A DNA stretch of 64,000 nucleotides, from contig NC_081406.1 of the NCBI RefSeq assembly GCF_030272615.1, forward strand, positions 214,183,497 to 214,247,496. Direction: 5' to 3'. Positions 35,901 through 47,382 of the stretch are shown here, piece after piece; the stretch's first letter is position 1, and the number at the start of each line of letters is the position of its first letter. Below the pieces are notes generated by a model. That model was not told the DNA's origin. It did no database searches and worked only from the letters and a program-made list of their open reading frames with translations. Origin of the DNA: Cryptomeria japonica. Its lineage: Eukaryota; Streptophyta; Pinopsida; Cupressales; Cupressaceae. Position numbers and translations under genes: made by a program.

Positions 35901-36170
35901 AGAAAAAACATAGGGCTATGAAGACATACATGTATCCAATAATGGATTAGAAGATGCATCTGAATTAAATGGTTCTATTGTGTTTCCTTCATCAACATTT
36001 ATGGTCTCATTGATGTTCTCCTCTTTTGAAACGATTGTGGAACTTGAAGCTCCTTGTCTCATTCTTAATCTTCTCTCGCGTTGATGTATTGCCTCCTTCT
36101 CCCTATTTGCTACAATCTCCTCAGCTGTTAGAACCTTCCTTTGCCTCTTCCTACGTTGATTTGATCCCAT
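32987..36170 (-). pseudogene. Transposase-like gene (broken)
   Basis: Sense start ATG at 36170 (MGSNQRRKRQRKVLTAEEIV), a basic N terminus. Then an acidic Glu/Thr-rich region (35852-35640), a segment with SWRQIRTHVNRLF, a segment WNFSGRLPRSDMKL to QRSFEKCKPWYF followed by CCCKTHVQFHYHY (35164-34814), and a CxxC pair in CDICGN (about 34670). Next come GFAEKYTLAPQDEVQSQYYN (34365-34300), WLDNCAGQFKNARMFYWLS (about 34060), GHRKGEHDGAGACVKRSL (about 33990), then WTIWTREVACVCQFC. It ends at 32987 after VDDDGFQYPVGSVVV and ALQKRGDADGTLG. Spaced D/E-containing blocks (LDNCAGQF, GEHDGAG) look like an RNase H-fold DDE/D enzyme; the family is known to me only as uncharacterised plant proteins. Breaks: stops near 35918, 35241 and 34823, frameshifts near 35205, 34640 and 34010 (T8 run). 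A possible intron lies near 33368-33505. Confidence 0.6.
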
Positions 36171-36339
36171 GGCTGCAACAAATTTTGAATTCGAATCGAT
36201 CTCCTTACCAAATCGATAATAAGACAAAAAAAGAGAATGATTAATCAAAACATTCTCTTTGCAGATCGTACCTATCAGGCAATGATTGAAAAACCATTCA
36301 ATCATTGGGATTTGTGCTTGAGGGCCATATTCTAGCCCA

Positions 36340-36478
36340 TCAAATCTTTTCAGAAACGGGCACCCATTATTTAATGAAACAGGTGCCGATTTTTAAAAAT
36401 GGGTGCCTATTGTGCTTTTAATGGTACAAAGTGAAACGGGTGCCCATTTTTTGAATTTAAAAAACGGGGACCCGTTTG
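36340..36478. repeat. Right GGGCACCC-rich end of the transposon
   Basis: It carries GAAACGGGCACCCATTA, GGTGCCGATTTTTAAAAATG, AACGGGTGCCCATTTTTTG and ACGGGGACCCGTTT within 130 bp. Read on the minus strand, its outermost 50 bp match 26938-26990. It lies about 170 bp upstream of the transposase-like ATG and could also hold its promoter. Confidence 0.65.
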
Positions 36479-36935
36479 TTAAAATTAGGGGTGGGAAACA
36501 ACCCTTAGCATTATTTTTTGCTTCAAGATAGGCTTCGTCCCACCAAGCCTATGCTTGGACCTCCAAAAAAATGGCTAAGGTAAAATGACATCTACCTTGG
36601 CCTAATTTTTTGAGGGCCTTGCTGATTGAATATTTTCATGAAACAAAAACCCATTAGAGTTTTCAACGTCTTGATTTTAGAAATGTAAATTTCATAGTGA
36701 TAATATTATTTTTACTATTTTTGTATTATTTATTAATCAAAAGTGGAACCTAAACCTAAAATATCAAGGTTCACTAAAACTTTAATAACTTTTTTGTTTT
36801 TTAGGATTTTAGAAAAATAAATTATATGACATCGATCTACATACAATTATTTTGAATATCTAAAAAAAAATTGAAAAATATGAAATTTTCATCAAATTAT
36901 GGTGGCGTACACCCGATGTTTTGAAAATATACTTT
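36479..36935. other. Unassigned AT-rich flank
   Basis: No coding. It contains a small hairpin-forming stretch, AAGGTAAAATGACATCTACC at 36578-36597 inside CTAAGG...CCTTGG. It continues after the solo LTR at 38332. Confidence 0.4.
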
Positions 36936-38326
36936 TTTTGGAATTTGCATGAAGATTGTATTAATGATATGTTATGTTGTCATTGCTGTCAATTGAATTG
37001 GTAATGATATTGTTGATATTGTTGCAATATCGTTACTATAACCAGTAGGAGGAATTTGTGAGGAGAATCAATAACCGATGTAATGGTGTAACCATTATCT
37101 ATTGTTGTAACCAGTAAACCCTACCAATTGTTTTTGTTAAACCCTAACCGATTAAGGTTGTTGAATTGGTTATGTTGGCTTATGATCTAATGTTGAGCGG
37201 TAATGATGGTGACACGTATGGTCATTATATGGAGACAAGTTCAAATTTTTTGGCACGTTGTTTGTCTAGGGAATCAACAAATGTATTGCATCTAATGCAG
37301 AGCGTGTGATGAGTTATTGAGCTCGATGAAGCGGTAATGAAGGAGTGGTTGAGGTTTTCTTGATTGATGTGTAGAGATTTATATGTAATCCAACAGTCAT
37401 ACTTGAATTGACTTGTTTGTAATCTGTATGAGAGAATTAGGTTTTTGTTGTGTTATCGACCTAATTGATTTGTTTATAACGTTGATGAAGTTGTCTAGTT
37501 AAACGAGTTGGCAGAGATCAGTTGAGTGTGTGGTTGCTGAACTGGATGATGAGTCTGCAGTTTAAGTAAAGGCGGATAGGAGCATAAAAGGATCTAATGA
37601 AGAAAATGTAGTGCTATTCACATAGATCAGCAAACTCCTATTGTTTTCTAACAATTACAGCAGAATTGAAATCCCCTAACTGGGTAAGCTCTAACAAGCT
37701 TGGTTACTTATTAAATCCTCTAACAAGGTAGTCCATTAGCTTGGATTTTGAAATCCTCTATCGAGGTTACTCCTTACAGGGTATTGCTTCTAACAAGGCA
37801 TTTGTAGTCAATCCCTTAACTGGGTGATTCCTAACAAGATCAATTCTTAACAGGACTTTTGTAAATCTTTAACAAGCTTGGCTCCTAACAGGGTGAAATT
37901 TAGAAGAGTTCAGATATTATCTTGTGATTCTCATCTCACTGTGGTTTTTATCTATTATGGGTTTCCATGTCAAAAATACTTGTGTCATGTGGTTAATGTT
38001 TTTGTGGTTATGATCTTATGGTTGATTTGATTAACTACTTAAGTATTTCTGATAAGGAATGATGACCGAAAGCATTGAGATATGAAGTATGTTGCCATAT
38101 GTTAAAGAATTTGGATGTTTACAAGTTTAATGATGTTTACTATTAAGTTGTAATAGTCAACTGATTTTCTTATGAGTTTTCATCTTGATAGTGGTATTTT
38201 ATTGATAAGTTTACTTTGTGTTATTGAGATTGAGATTGGGAAAGTTTGTATCAGTTTTTCTATTTGCTGATTCACCACCCCGCTCTTAGTAATCTACCAG
38301 ATACTTATTCTTTCATCATACGATCA
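36936..38326 (+). mobile_element. Solo LTR, same family as 53829-55201
   Basis: 1391 bp starting TTTTGGAATTTGCATGAAG and ending TTTCATCATACGATCA, flanked by ACTTT at 36931-36935 and 38327-38331. It shares the whole order of motifs with the minus-strand LTR at 53829-55201, including repeated TCTAACAAGC/CCTAACAGGG segments around 37640-37900. No internal region is attached. The 5' dinucleotide is TT in both copies, not TG. Confidence 0.78.
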
Positions 38327-38331
38327 ACTTT

Positions 38332-41035
38332 ATTGTTAGTTAAAAATTAATAAAAAAATATATTCAATAAAAAAATAAGAAAATATATTCTCATCAATAT
38401 TTGGTGTCTTAGGTATCATTTCCCAGAAGGATTTGAAAAAGTTCATTTTTTTGTATCAAAAAAGTGTGGTCGTACACATGTCTGGTATGGTCCTGAAACA
38501 TGCATTTTGAAAAACTGCTTTAAACATGCCTACTAAAAAGATATTTCTACCATGTGGGTATTAAAATAAACTACATATTTGAAAAGTAGACTTTGAGCAC
38601 TACATTTTCTATTAATGACGTTTTTTGAGATTCAATCTCTAAGTGTATGAAATTTTGACATTAATCTACAAAAAAATTGAAAAACAGAGAAAACACTTCC
38701 ACTTTTTCCCCAAAAGTGGGACTCAACTTCTTGCAGCCACCCTCGACCTTCAAGGCCCAATTTCACATATCTAAACACCTTGAATTGTTGCATCGAGTTT
38801 GGAATCACCTTATAATCATGATATTGCATCCCTAAAAAATTCAAAAAAAAGTTGGTTGGACTAGGATGATTCGCTCTGGTCCTAAGTTTTTCTTCCCAAA
38901 ATTTGGGATCATGTTTTGGCAGTATTATAATTTTTAAATCTAGCTTTGTGAAAACATATATCAATTCTAGGTAGACCTATGATAAAAAAACAAAGTTAGG
39001 GTTTCATATATATAACCTTTCCTTTCCTCATTTGAAGGATCCAACAACTCCTGTAATTGAACCTGACGCTCTAATGAACTGGAAGTACAGGTTATGTGAA
39101 GTGTTCAATCAGAAAATCAAATGTTCATCAAGTCTTAATCAACCATTTTCATCATCAATCAAAGCTTTGAAGATATTGAAGAATAATAGGAGATCATCGA
39201 CTGTTGATTGGCTTGTACCTCTACCTTATGGTTTGGTATGTTTCATGTTATTTTCATATCTTTATATGAGTTTCACAACACATTTTTTTAGATCTACATT
39301 ATTTCTTTAGATCCATTATTGTATTTGTGATTTCAATCATTCTCATTTACATTATGTTCATTTAAGGTTTGTACTCAACATAGGGTAGAACTCTAAATTT
39401 TGCATTCTAGCTCATTAGGATCTTGTAAACACATGAAATTATAGGACACACACATTTCAACATTTTATTGGCTATTTGTGGAGGTGGAAGACACCAAAAC
39501 AAAGGGTTTTACTAAGAAAAAACCCCATGTAGCGACTCAAACACCATTTTTCAAGTTGCAAATGCAGGTACAAAAATTTGATGAATTGGAGAATTTTAGA
39601 AAAATCAAAACTTGGAGGCACTATCTTAGACCCAGAAATAGGCCTCCAATCCCAGGTGCCTTAGTCTAGGACCAGAGTGCTCAATCTCTTATTCCTTTTC
39701 TTTTTTTGGTATTTTGTTGTAGTTTGGCATCTCAAAGTCTTAGTTGGCAGATTCTAGAGTTCCAAATTAGCACAGTAACTGGGATCAAGGTGCCAACGCC
39801 CTGGTCTAACTTAATTCAACTCAATTTTTGGTGGTAGGTGAACATTTGAGTTTTAGTTGTTATCCCAATTTAAATTTTACATTTCTCTATTATTTTAGTT
39901 TATATCATTACTTTTGTAACTAGGAATTTGGGGAAAAACATCAAAAGCATATAATTAGACAACCACAACCTAATTAGCTATGGTAAATACTCCTAATTCA
40001 ATCAATAGAAGAACGAAAGACGAAACATAAAAAACAAGCACAAACTAAAATGCAGATATTGCCTCCATTGACCTCGATTGTTCTTCTTTCACCTTGAAAT
40101 TGGATGTGGATCTCACCTACAAACACAAATGCAAGTGAAAAGCAAGTGAATTATGGGATGAAAATTGTAGCATAAGGTTACTCGAAATGTGGTTGTTAAA
40201 AATGAGAAATGGGAGCTCAATTTATGGAAAAATTGGGGATTAATTGAATGGATAAGATTGATTTGGGACTGAAAATAATCAACGGATGACATTAAATGAG
40301 ATGAATTGTTAAGTGAGGATAAAAAGGAAATTGCATTTCCAATTTGAAGGAAGAAATATAAATGAAAAGAGTTAAGTGAAAATGATTATTGGAAATACTC
40401 ATTTTCAACAAAAATATGCCAAAATGAAATAGAGTTAAGTGAAAATAATTATTGGAAACATCTATTTTCACTAAAATATGCCAAAATGAAAGTGAAGGAA
40501 AAAAATAGTGGAGAGTTAGCAAGTTGGAGAGATAAGAGAGATAGAAATCAGAAAGTGGAAGAGATAATTGGAAATAAAAATTAGAAAGTGGAAGAGCTAA
40601 GTGGGGTCATAAATAAATAAATAAAATTCATTTATTTCACCCACACATGGTAATTAAATAAATTAAAAATTTATTTAATTAGAATAATTTAGAGAAAGGG
40701 ATTAAATAATTAAAAATAATTATTTAATCATAGAAGAATAATTAGCTTAGAATAAAGGCATTAAATATTTAAGTGAATTATTTAATCGAAGAGGAATAGT
40801 TAGGATTAGTCGATTAAGATCAAGATTAATTGATTAGAAAGGGATGGTGATGATTATTAATTAAATAATGAAGATTATTTTATTAATGGTTTAGAAGAAC
40901 AATAATTAAATAATTAAGAATTATTTAAATATAAGAAATTAGAAGAAGAAAATTAGTACTAATTAAATAATCAAAATTATTTAAATAGTTTAGATGAAAA
41001 AGGTTAGTGGAAAGGGTCATCGAAGACTTAGGACA
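38332..41035. other. Unresolved region, probably decayed LTR sequence
   Basis: No conserved protein. 39640-39840 (with ATCAAGGTGCCAACGCCCTG at 39785-39804) looks like retroelement untranslated sequence. 40290-41035 is very AT-rich with many TTAAATAA/TTATTTAA units and ends CTTAGGACA exactly where the Copia fragment at 41036 begins, so it is probably a minus-oriented LTR beginning TGTCCTAAG. I could not find its other end. The small frames at 39032 and 39478 have no recognised motif. Confidence 0.35.
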
Positions 41036-41250
41036 TTTTTTCAATATGTATAGTATATTTATTGGTCATGATGTCAAAGTAAAATGGTAGAATCTTTGGG
41101 ATCGAGTGATGAAGAAGGTTCTCTATTATATAAGTGTCATTTCAGCAAGATAAAACCTTCCCTTGTTGAGATATAGCTAGAGAAAAAGGAGAAACAAAAT
41201 AAGGAGGTAGTTTATATTCCTTCTACACTTGAGAAAGAAGAACTACGAGC
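41036..41250 (+). pseudogene. Copia pol fragment (linker between INT and RT), left piece
   Basis: A plus-strand frame reads NMYSIFIGHDVKVKW, stop, NLWDRVMKKVLYY, then after a frameshift KIKPSLVEI and PSTLEKEELRA. This is the Copia region after integrase that usually reads LWDPxxxKVLYSRDVIF. It is interrupted by element E. Joined to 60266 after removing E and one copy of the 5-bp duplication, the frame runs on as ELR-APSGLDNNK without a shift. Confidence 0.7.
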
Positions 41251-41584
41251 TATTGGTTTTATAGATTCATATTATGTGTATTATCTTTGTGTTTATTTGA
41301 ACATAGATTCAAACTCCTTTTTTTTTTTATATCTTCCATATGGTGGAAGTCTTCCTTTTATTCCTCTCCATGTTTGTGCTGCAGGGACACGTCCTTAGGT
41401 GGAGTGAGTAGTGGTGGTGACTCCTTGAAAAGCCACCGCTCTTAAAGCACCCGATGCTTGTTAATTAGATAAAATAAATAAATATTAAGTTTGGTTCATC
41501 ATAACAAAAATAATCAGTCCATATTAGTAATTGTTAAATATTATTTTTTGGGTGGACATACTCTCCCACTGCTATACAACAACA
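41251..41584 (-). repeat. 3' LTR of element E
   Basis: 334 bp, plus-strand TATTGGTTTTATAGATTC to GCTATACAACAACA. It aligns end to end with 59943-60260, sharing for example CTTCCATATGGTGGAAGTCT and TAGGTGGAGTGAGTAGTGG, with scattered substitutions and a short indel. Its first dinucleotide TG has become TA. Confidence 0.85.
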
Positions 41585-41595
41585 CTCCCTCTTAG
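41585..41595 (-). promoter_or_regulatory. Polypurine tract of element E
   Basis: CTAAGAGGGAG in element orientation, directly next to the 3' LTR. Location and purine content fit a plus-strand primer. Confidence 0.6.
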
Positions 41596-41867
41596 CTAGG
41601 GAGATACCTTTCTAGATATTCATTTCATGGAGTCTCTCAACACACTCACAATGGGTACACCCATTTGTGGAAGAAAGTTCATCACAGAGTCACTCAACAT
41701 GATATCGTCATGGAGTCACTCAATATGACACTCACAATGGATACACCCATTTGTGGAAGAAAGTTCATCATTGAGTCACTCAATTTGATATTGTCATGGA
41801 GTCACTCAACATGATGTCCACCATGGCTACTCCCATGTGTGGAAAGGAATATGTGAGCAAGTTCTCA
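41596..41867. repeat. Tandem ATGGAGTCACTCAACATGA repeats (left part)
   Basis: Four or five degenerate units based on CATGGAGTCACTCAACATGA, alternating with ACACCCATTTGTGGAAGAAA and a version with CACCATGGCTACTCCCATG. The array is cut by Gypsy F and resumes at 48155. Confidence 0.75.
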
Positions 41868-42662
41868 TGATGGAGGAGCATCCCCGGTTCTTGGCAATCT
41901 CACATCAATCAAAAACATTTCTTGTTAGTTTGTTTTCTGTTTTGCAATTTCAGCATTTCTTTCTCCATTTTCTTGCACTTTCTCACTGGATCTTGCAGAG
42001 CTAGATTTTTCTTATGAACATGATCATATTTATTATTCCTAAACTCTGGGAAATTTGGATCATTTTCCAGAACGTTATCAGTTCTGGATTCTGAGACAGT
42101 TTTCTAGCTTAGAACATCGGAGCCACTTGGACGTATTTGATGCTGGTGAATCTTGTGGATTCGTTACATAGCTTGCAGAGCCCCGATTCATTGTTTCTAA
42201 TGTTCTTTGGCATGTGGCCAAACTTCCCTCTGATCTACACTTCATCCTTTGGATTTTTCAAAGCAAACTCTTTGGCAGAGACTGAGCTAGAGGTTTTACA
42301 TGTTTGATCTTGTTCTTTGGTATTTGATCCCTCTTGGGCCAACCTAGATCCTTCTAGACCATATAAATAAATTTAATTTAGCATCTTAAATCATCAAGAA
42401 GAATATAGAAGACATATCTTAAGATTTAGAGGTCAACTAAAGTCTAGAGTTGACCGATTCTATAGTTGAGCATGCATGTAGTAGGATAGTGAGCCGAATC
42501 TTGTAAACTGGATGTTACCGACTATCTATAATCATTTTTTATGATATAATTCATTCAGTTTTGCGTTGCCTCTATCATCTTGTCCTTCTTTTATTGTGTT
42601 TACTCTTGCTGCATGGTTCATATAGATCTTATTGAGGTCCCTCCTAACTGGTGACTGCATCA
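41868..42662 (+). repeat. 5' LTR of Gypsy F
   Basis: 795 bp, TGATGGAGGAGCATCCCC to GTGACTGCATCA. Pairs with 47383-48154 over its length, and the start resembles the Gypsy B LTR. Confidence 0.9.
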
Positions 42663-42771
42663 AGAGGTATCAGAGCGAGATTATATTTCAAAGATTGCGT
42701 TGTCCTGAAGATTTTGTTGTGGGGTGGTGAACTGTGGATCTGACCTATAGTTGTAGAGGACTAGTGTGAAG

Positions 42772-44236
42772 ATGGCGCGAAGAGGAAATAGGAATGGTGG
42801 ATCATGTGGGAATGTATCTACCCTACTATGATGAAAATGTTGAGAGGAATTTCCGCCCAGTTAGAAGATATTGAGATAACCCAGAGAAGAGACCGACATA
42901 TTGAAGATGTGAGGGAAGATTAAGAAGAAGAAACACCAGCATAATAAGTAGCAAACCCACCAATGATTGATCTAGATGAAGAAAGATTCTTGAAGGTTGT
43001 GAGTTGGGTGAACACCAAACCAAATTTTACCCCACTGGAGTATGATGTAAAGTTGGATTCTGATGAATTAATGGATTCAATCTCGGAGATGGAGAAGTAT
43101 TTTGATTTTGAGAACATCGCAAAAGAAAGAAAGGTGAAATATGCATGTCCTCGATTGAAAGGTCATGCATCTCTTTGGTGGGAGCATTTATAGGTTGATA
43201 GATAGAGGAGAGGTAAAGAGAAGATCAAATCATGGGAGTGGATGGTCGCCAAGTTAAAATCAAAGTTTATGCCAGTTGATTACCAAGTGAATTTGTTCCA
43301 GAAGTTACAAAACTTGAAGCAGAAAGAATCTAGTGTGAAGGAGTATACGGAAGCATTCTACATGTTGAATATTAGATCTAGACATGTCGATGATGAGATT
43401 GAACAAGTTGCAAGATATTTAAATGGACTATAGATGTCTATACAAGATGAACTCAGTTTGATAAAAGACATGAGCAGAGACAGAAGGGTAGAGATGGAAG
43501 GTTTTTTGAAGTAAGGTTTCAAAGAGGAAGGGGAACCTGTACAGATCAGAACAAGGACAAGGAAGTAAGAAAATATGGTAGTTCATACTAGAAGGATGAC
43601 ATAAATTTCTACCAGAGAAGATAACCTGATGGCTTTCGAAATGAAAATTTTAGAAAAGATGATGGAAGACAAGATAAGAGAGTGTTTAGAGGTGCTTTCT
43701 TTAAGTGTGGAGGAGAAGCACATCATGCTTTTGAATGTAAGAAGATAGAGAACACCAGAATAACAACATTGGTAGAAGAAAGCCCCACTAAATCACGTAA
43801 CAAACTAGAAGATGGAGAACTGTTGATGATGACAAGAGCTTTTTGTCATATCGGAGAGGATGAAGAACCCTTGCAGAGGAGAAATTTGTTCAAGACCAGA
43901 TGTAAGGTATCCAGTAAGTGTTGTAAAGTAGTTATTGATAGTGGTAGTTTGAATAATGTTGTTTTAGAAGAGATGGTGAATAAATTGAAGTTGGAAAGAT
44001 TGAAACACCCTAAGCCTTATCAGATAGCATGGATTCAGGTTGATCATAAGTTGTTAGTAAGTGAGCAATGCTTGGTGAAATTGAAAACTGGAAAACATTT
44101 TGATGAAGTTTTGTGTGATATTATGCTTATGGATATTTGTCACCTTTTGTTAGGTAGACCTTGGCAGTTTGATAGGCATGCAATACATGATGGAAGAAAG
44201 AATATATACACTATCATAGCAAATGGGATGAAGTGA
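42772..44236 (+). pseudogene. Gypsy F gag and protease
   Basis: ATG at 42772 (MARRGNRNGGS), then pieces with LKGHASLWWEHL (42963-43193) and MVAKLKSKFMPVDYQVNLF to QVARYLNGL (43242-43433). A degenerate zinc knuckle FKCGGEAHHAFEC is at about 43700. The protease follows with VVIDSGSLNNVV and LLGRPWQFDRHAIHDGR (43900-44210). The gag matches Gypsy B closely in motif order and wording. Stops occur from the N terminus on. Confidence 0.88.
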
Positions 44237-44399
44237 ATCTTGTTACCCTTGGAGGCAAGAGTGAAGTTTGTACAAATGCTAGAATATGTTTGGTGGATGG
44301 AAGGAAGTTCCTAGATGGAATGAGATATGAGAATGTGTGTTTTTCCTTAGTTCCTAAGAGGACTAAGAACCTGGAACATGAAGAAGAACAATCGGATGA

Positions 44400-45780
44400 G
44401 ATAAAATAATTTTTGAGAGAGTATGAAGGCATCATTTCAGATATGTGCCTAAAGGATTACCACCTGTGAGGAGCATCAGTCATTGCATGGACTTGATTTT
44501 TGGAGCTAGTTTGCCTAACAAAGTTACACACCAGATGACACTGATAGAGAATGAAGAGTTGAATGGACAAGTGCAAGAATTGTTGAAGAAAGGTTTGATC
44601 AAAGAAAGTTTGAGTCCCTATGTAGTACCAGTAGTGTTAGCACCTAAGAATAATGGAGAATGGAGGATGTGTACCAATTCTAGGGAAATAAACAAAATCA
44701 TAGTGAAGTATTGGTTTCCTTTACCTAAGATGGATGACATAATGGATTGTTTGAGTGGAGCCAAATACTACACCAAGATAGACTTGAAGAGTGGATATCA
44801 TCAAATCAAAATCAGAGAAGGAGATGAATGGAAGACAACATTCAAAACAAATGAAGGATTGTACGAATGGTTGGTGATGCCTTTTGGGTTGATTAATGCA
44901 TCAAGTACCTTCATGAGGTTGATGAATAAGGTATTGAATAAATTATTGGGTAAGTTTGTTATTGTATATTTGGATGACATTCTGATTTTCAGTAAGACAA
45001 AAGAGGAGTATTTGTTGCATTTAAGATAAGTTTTGTAGAGGCTGAGAGAAGAAAAGTTGTTGATAAATCTCAAGAAGTGCAGTTTCATGAAAGAAGAGTT
45101 AGTCTATTTTGGATTTGTGATATTTGTGGATGGATTGAAGATGGACCTTGAGAAGGTAAGAGCAATTGTTGAATGGCCTACACCAGAAAGCATTGGAGAG
45201 GTAAGATCATTTCATGGATTGGCTAGTTTCTATTGGAAGTTTAGCAGGAATTTTAGTTTAGTTTGTAGTCCTATGAACCAGACAATGAGGGGAGATAGGA
45301 AGGAGTTCAAGTGGACAACCAGATCAAACATGATTTTTGAATGAATGAAGCAGAAAGTGACTGAGCAACATGTGTTAGATTTACTACATTTCAGCAAAGT
45401 ATTTCAAGTGGACTGTGATGCAAGTGGGAATGCAATTGGAGCCATGTTAAGTCAGGAAGGGAGAGAAGTATCTTATTTAAATGAAAATTTAAATGGTGCA
45501 AGGAGGAAATATTCAATGTATGATCAAGAATTTTATGCCATAGTTCAAGCCTTGAAGAAGTGGAGACATTACCTATTTCCTAAGGAGTTTATGTTGTATA
45601 CTGATCATCAAGTCTTGTAGTATTTGAATAGCCAGAGTAAGTTGAATCAAAGACATATGAGATGGGTAGAATTTTTGTAGAGTTACACCTTTGTGTTGAA
45701 TCATAGGAGTGGGAAGTCAAACAAAGTTTCTAATGTATTGAATAGAAGGAGAAATTTGGTGATAGAGATGGGAGTCATAG
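44400..45780 (+). pseudogene. Gypsy F reverse transcriptase and RNase H
   Basis: The longest piece, 44445-45029, holds RT from GLPPVRSISHCMDL through KIDLKSGYHQIKIREGDEWK and MPFGLINASSTFMR to the catalytic VYLDDILIFSKT. 45057-45344 has the RT thumb and connection (KKCSFMKEELVYFGF, WPTPESIGEVRSFHGLASFY). 45345-45620 holds RNase H (FQVDCDASGNAIGAML, LYTDHQVL). Single stops separate these three pieces. The YLDD active site is intact. Confidence 0.9.
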
Positions 45781-45800
45781 TATTAGGATTTGAAGAGTCG

Positions 45801-46080
45801 AAGACCTTGTATGATGATGACCCATGGTAGATAACTAGTTATGGTAGATAGAAGAAAGTGGTTGGATTATTTCATTTAGGATGGGATGTTTCAGAGGAGT
45901 TCAGTTGTGCATACCTAAGAGTTCTATGAGGGAGAATATGAAGACCTTGTATGATGATGGAAAGCATGTAGAGAACCAGTTATGGTAGATAGAAGAAAGT
46001 GTTTGGATTATTTCATTTAGGATGGGATATTATTCAGATTAATTTAGTTGTGCATACCTAAGAGTTCTATGAGGGAGAAT
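45801..46080 (+). repeat. 140-bp tandem duplication inside Gypsy F
   Basis: Two copies start AAGACCTTGTATGATGATG at 45801 and 45941 and end GTTCTATGAGGGAGAAT, with about 10-15 differences. They lie between RNase H and integrase, where such a repeat is not part of the usual protein, and both copies carry stops. Confidence 0.85.
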
Positions 46081-47352
46081 CTGATAAAGGAGAAGCATAG
46101 TGGAGGATTAGCCAAACACTTTGGTGTTGACAAAACATTAGCATTGGTGAATGAACATTACTTTTGGACTCAGATTCATAAGGATGTTAGGAAATTTGTG
46201 CAGAGTTATAGAGTTTGTTAAGTTGCAAAAGGTAGTAGTCAGAATGTGGGATTGTATAAGCCTTTGAAAATACCAGAGAGACCTTGGGAAGACATAAGAA
46301 AGGATTTCATACTTGCACTTCCTTAGACACAGAGAGGAAATGACTCTATATTTGTGGTGGTGGATAGATCCTCGAAGATGGCTCATTTCATACCTTGTAA
46401 GAAAACATCAGATGTAGTGCATGTAGCTAACTTATTTTTCAAGGAAGTGGTGAGATTACATTGATTACCTAAGAGCATATTTTTAGACAGAGACACTAAG
46501 TTTATTGGTTATTTTTAGAGAACACTTTGGAAGAAGATGAAGATAGATTCGGAGTTCAATTCTACTTTTCACCCCCAGACTGATGGATAGACAGAGGTAG
46601 TAAACATGAGCTTGGGAAATTTGTTGAGATTCTTAGTTGGAGAGAAAACTGGAAGTTTGGATTTGATTCTTACACAAGCAAAGTTTGCCTACAATATTCA
46701 GTGAATAGGAGTACCGAAAGAACACCTTTTGAGATTGTTACTAGAGCACACCCTAGATGTATATCAAAATTGAGAGATATTAGTAATGAAGATAAGCAGA
46801 GTGCAAAGGTGGAAGAATTTGTAGATCACACGAATGCCTTGCATATTCAAGTCACACAATAATTGGAGGATATGAGCACCAAGTATAAGGAGAAGGCAGA
46901 CAAGAAGAGAAGACATAAGGAATTTGAAGTTGGCGATGAAGTGATGGTGTATCTAAGAAAATAAATATTTCTAGTTGGAACCTATAACAAGTTTCAAATG
47001 ACAAAGTTTGGTCCTGGCAAGATCTTGAGGAAATCCAGTTATGAAAATGCATATGAAGTGGAGATACCAGATAGTTTGAGTATTTCACCTATATTCAACA
47101 TTGCAAATCTACGTCAGTATCATGAATCAATATTTAGTGAAGATAGTATTGCATACTTGGAGAAACAGTTGCCCCTAAAGGAACTAGAGAAGATTGAAGA
47201 TATTTTGGATAGTAGGATTGGGCGTAGCACCTGGAGCAGTTAGTACAAGGAGTTTCTTGTGAAGTGGAAGGACAGACCTATTCAAGGTTCATCTTGGATT
47301 TCTCAGGAAGAGGTCGACCTCCTTGGTTTTCCTCTTAACCTAGAAAAGTGAG
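46081..47352 (+). pseudogene. Gypsy F integrase and chromodomain
   Basis: The zinc-binding region reads KEKHSGGLAKHFGVDKTLAL and HYFWTQIHKDVRKFV. The integrase core reads [20 protein letters not shown], then FLDRDTKFIGYF and FHPQTDG, then LGNLLRFLVGEKTG. A C-terminal piece (46998-47243) has FGPGKILRKSSYENAYEVEIP and ends in a chromodomain with YKEFLVKWKDRPIQGSSWIS. At least ten stops are present. In other chromoviruses this domain guides integration into heterochromatin. Confidence 0.88.
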
Positions 47353-47382
47353 GGACTAAATTTTTCAACAACCCCAAATGTC

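Larger units (their letters stand above)
26938..36478. mobile_element. Probable DNA transposon with two convergent genes
   Basis: About 9.5 kb. The left end (from AAACGGGTGCCCGATTTTTA at 26938) and the reverse complement of the right end (AAACGGGTCCCCGTTTTTTA, ending at 36478) match over roughly 50 bp, continuing into GGGCACCC(A/G)TTTCACTT on both sides. Inside are a spliced plus-strand gene (30226-32233) and a minus-strand gene (36170-32987) whose motifs suggest a transposase. No reverse transcriptase, gag, LTR or PBS is visible. I saw no clear target duplication. The outer boundary may lie some tens of bases further out. Confidence 0.55.

Noticed and set aside
35916-36305. Basic segment KRQRKVLTAEEIVANREKEA, HQRERRLRMR as a bHLH transcription factor
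   Set aside because: Only a basic Arg/Glu run is present, no helix-loop-helix; it is the N terminus of the transposase-like gene.
36578-36602. Small inverted repeat AAGGTA...TACCTT as a microRNA precursor
   Set aside because: Arms are too short and AT-rich; no extended complementarity.
41863-41867. TCTCA and GTCCA as a target duplication of Gypsy F
   Set aside because: Three of five positions at best, and the insertion lies in a tandem repeat where near matches arise by chance.
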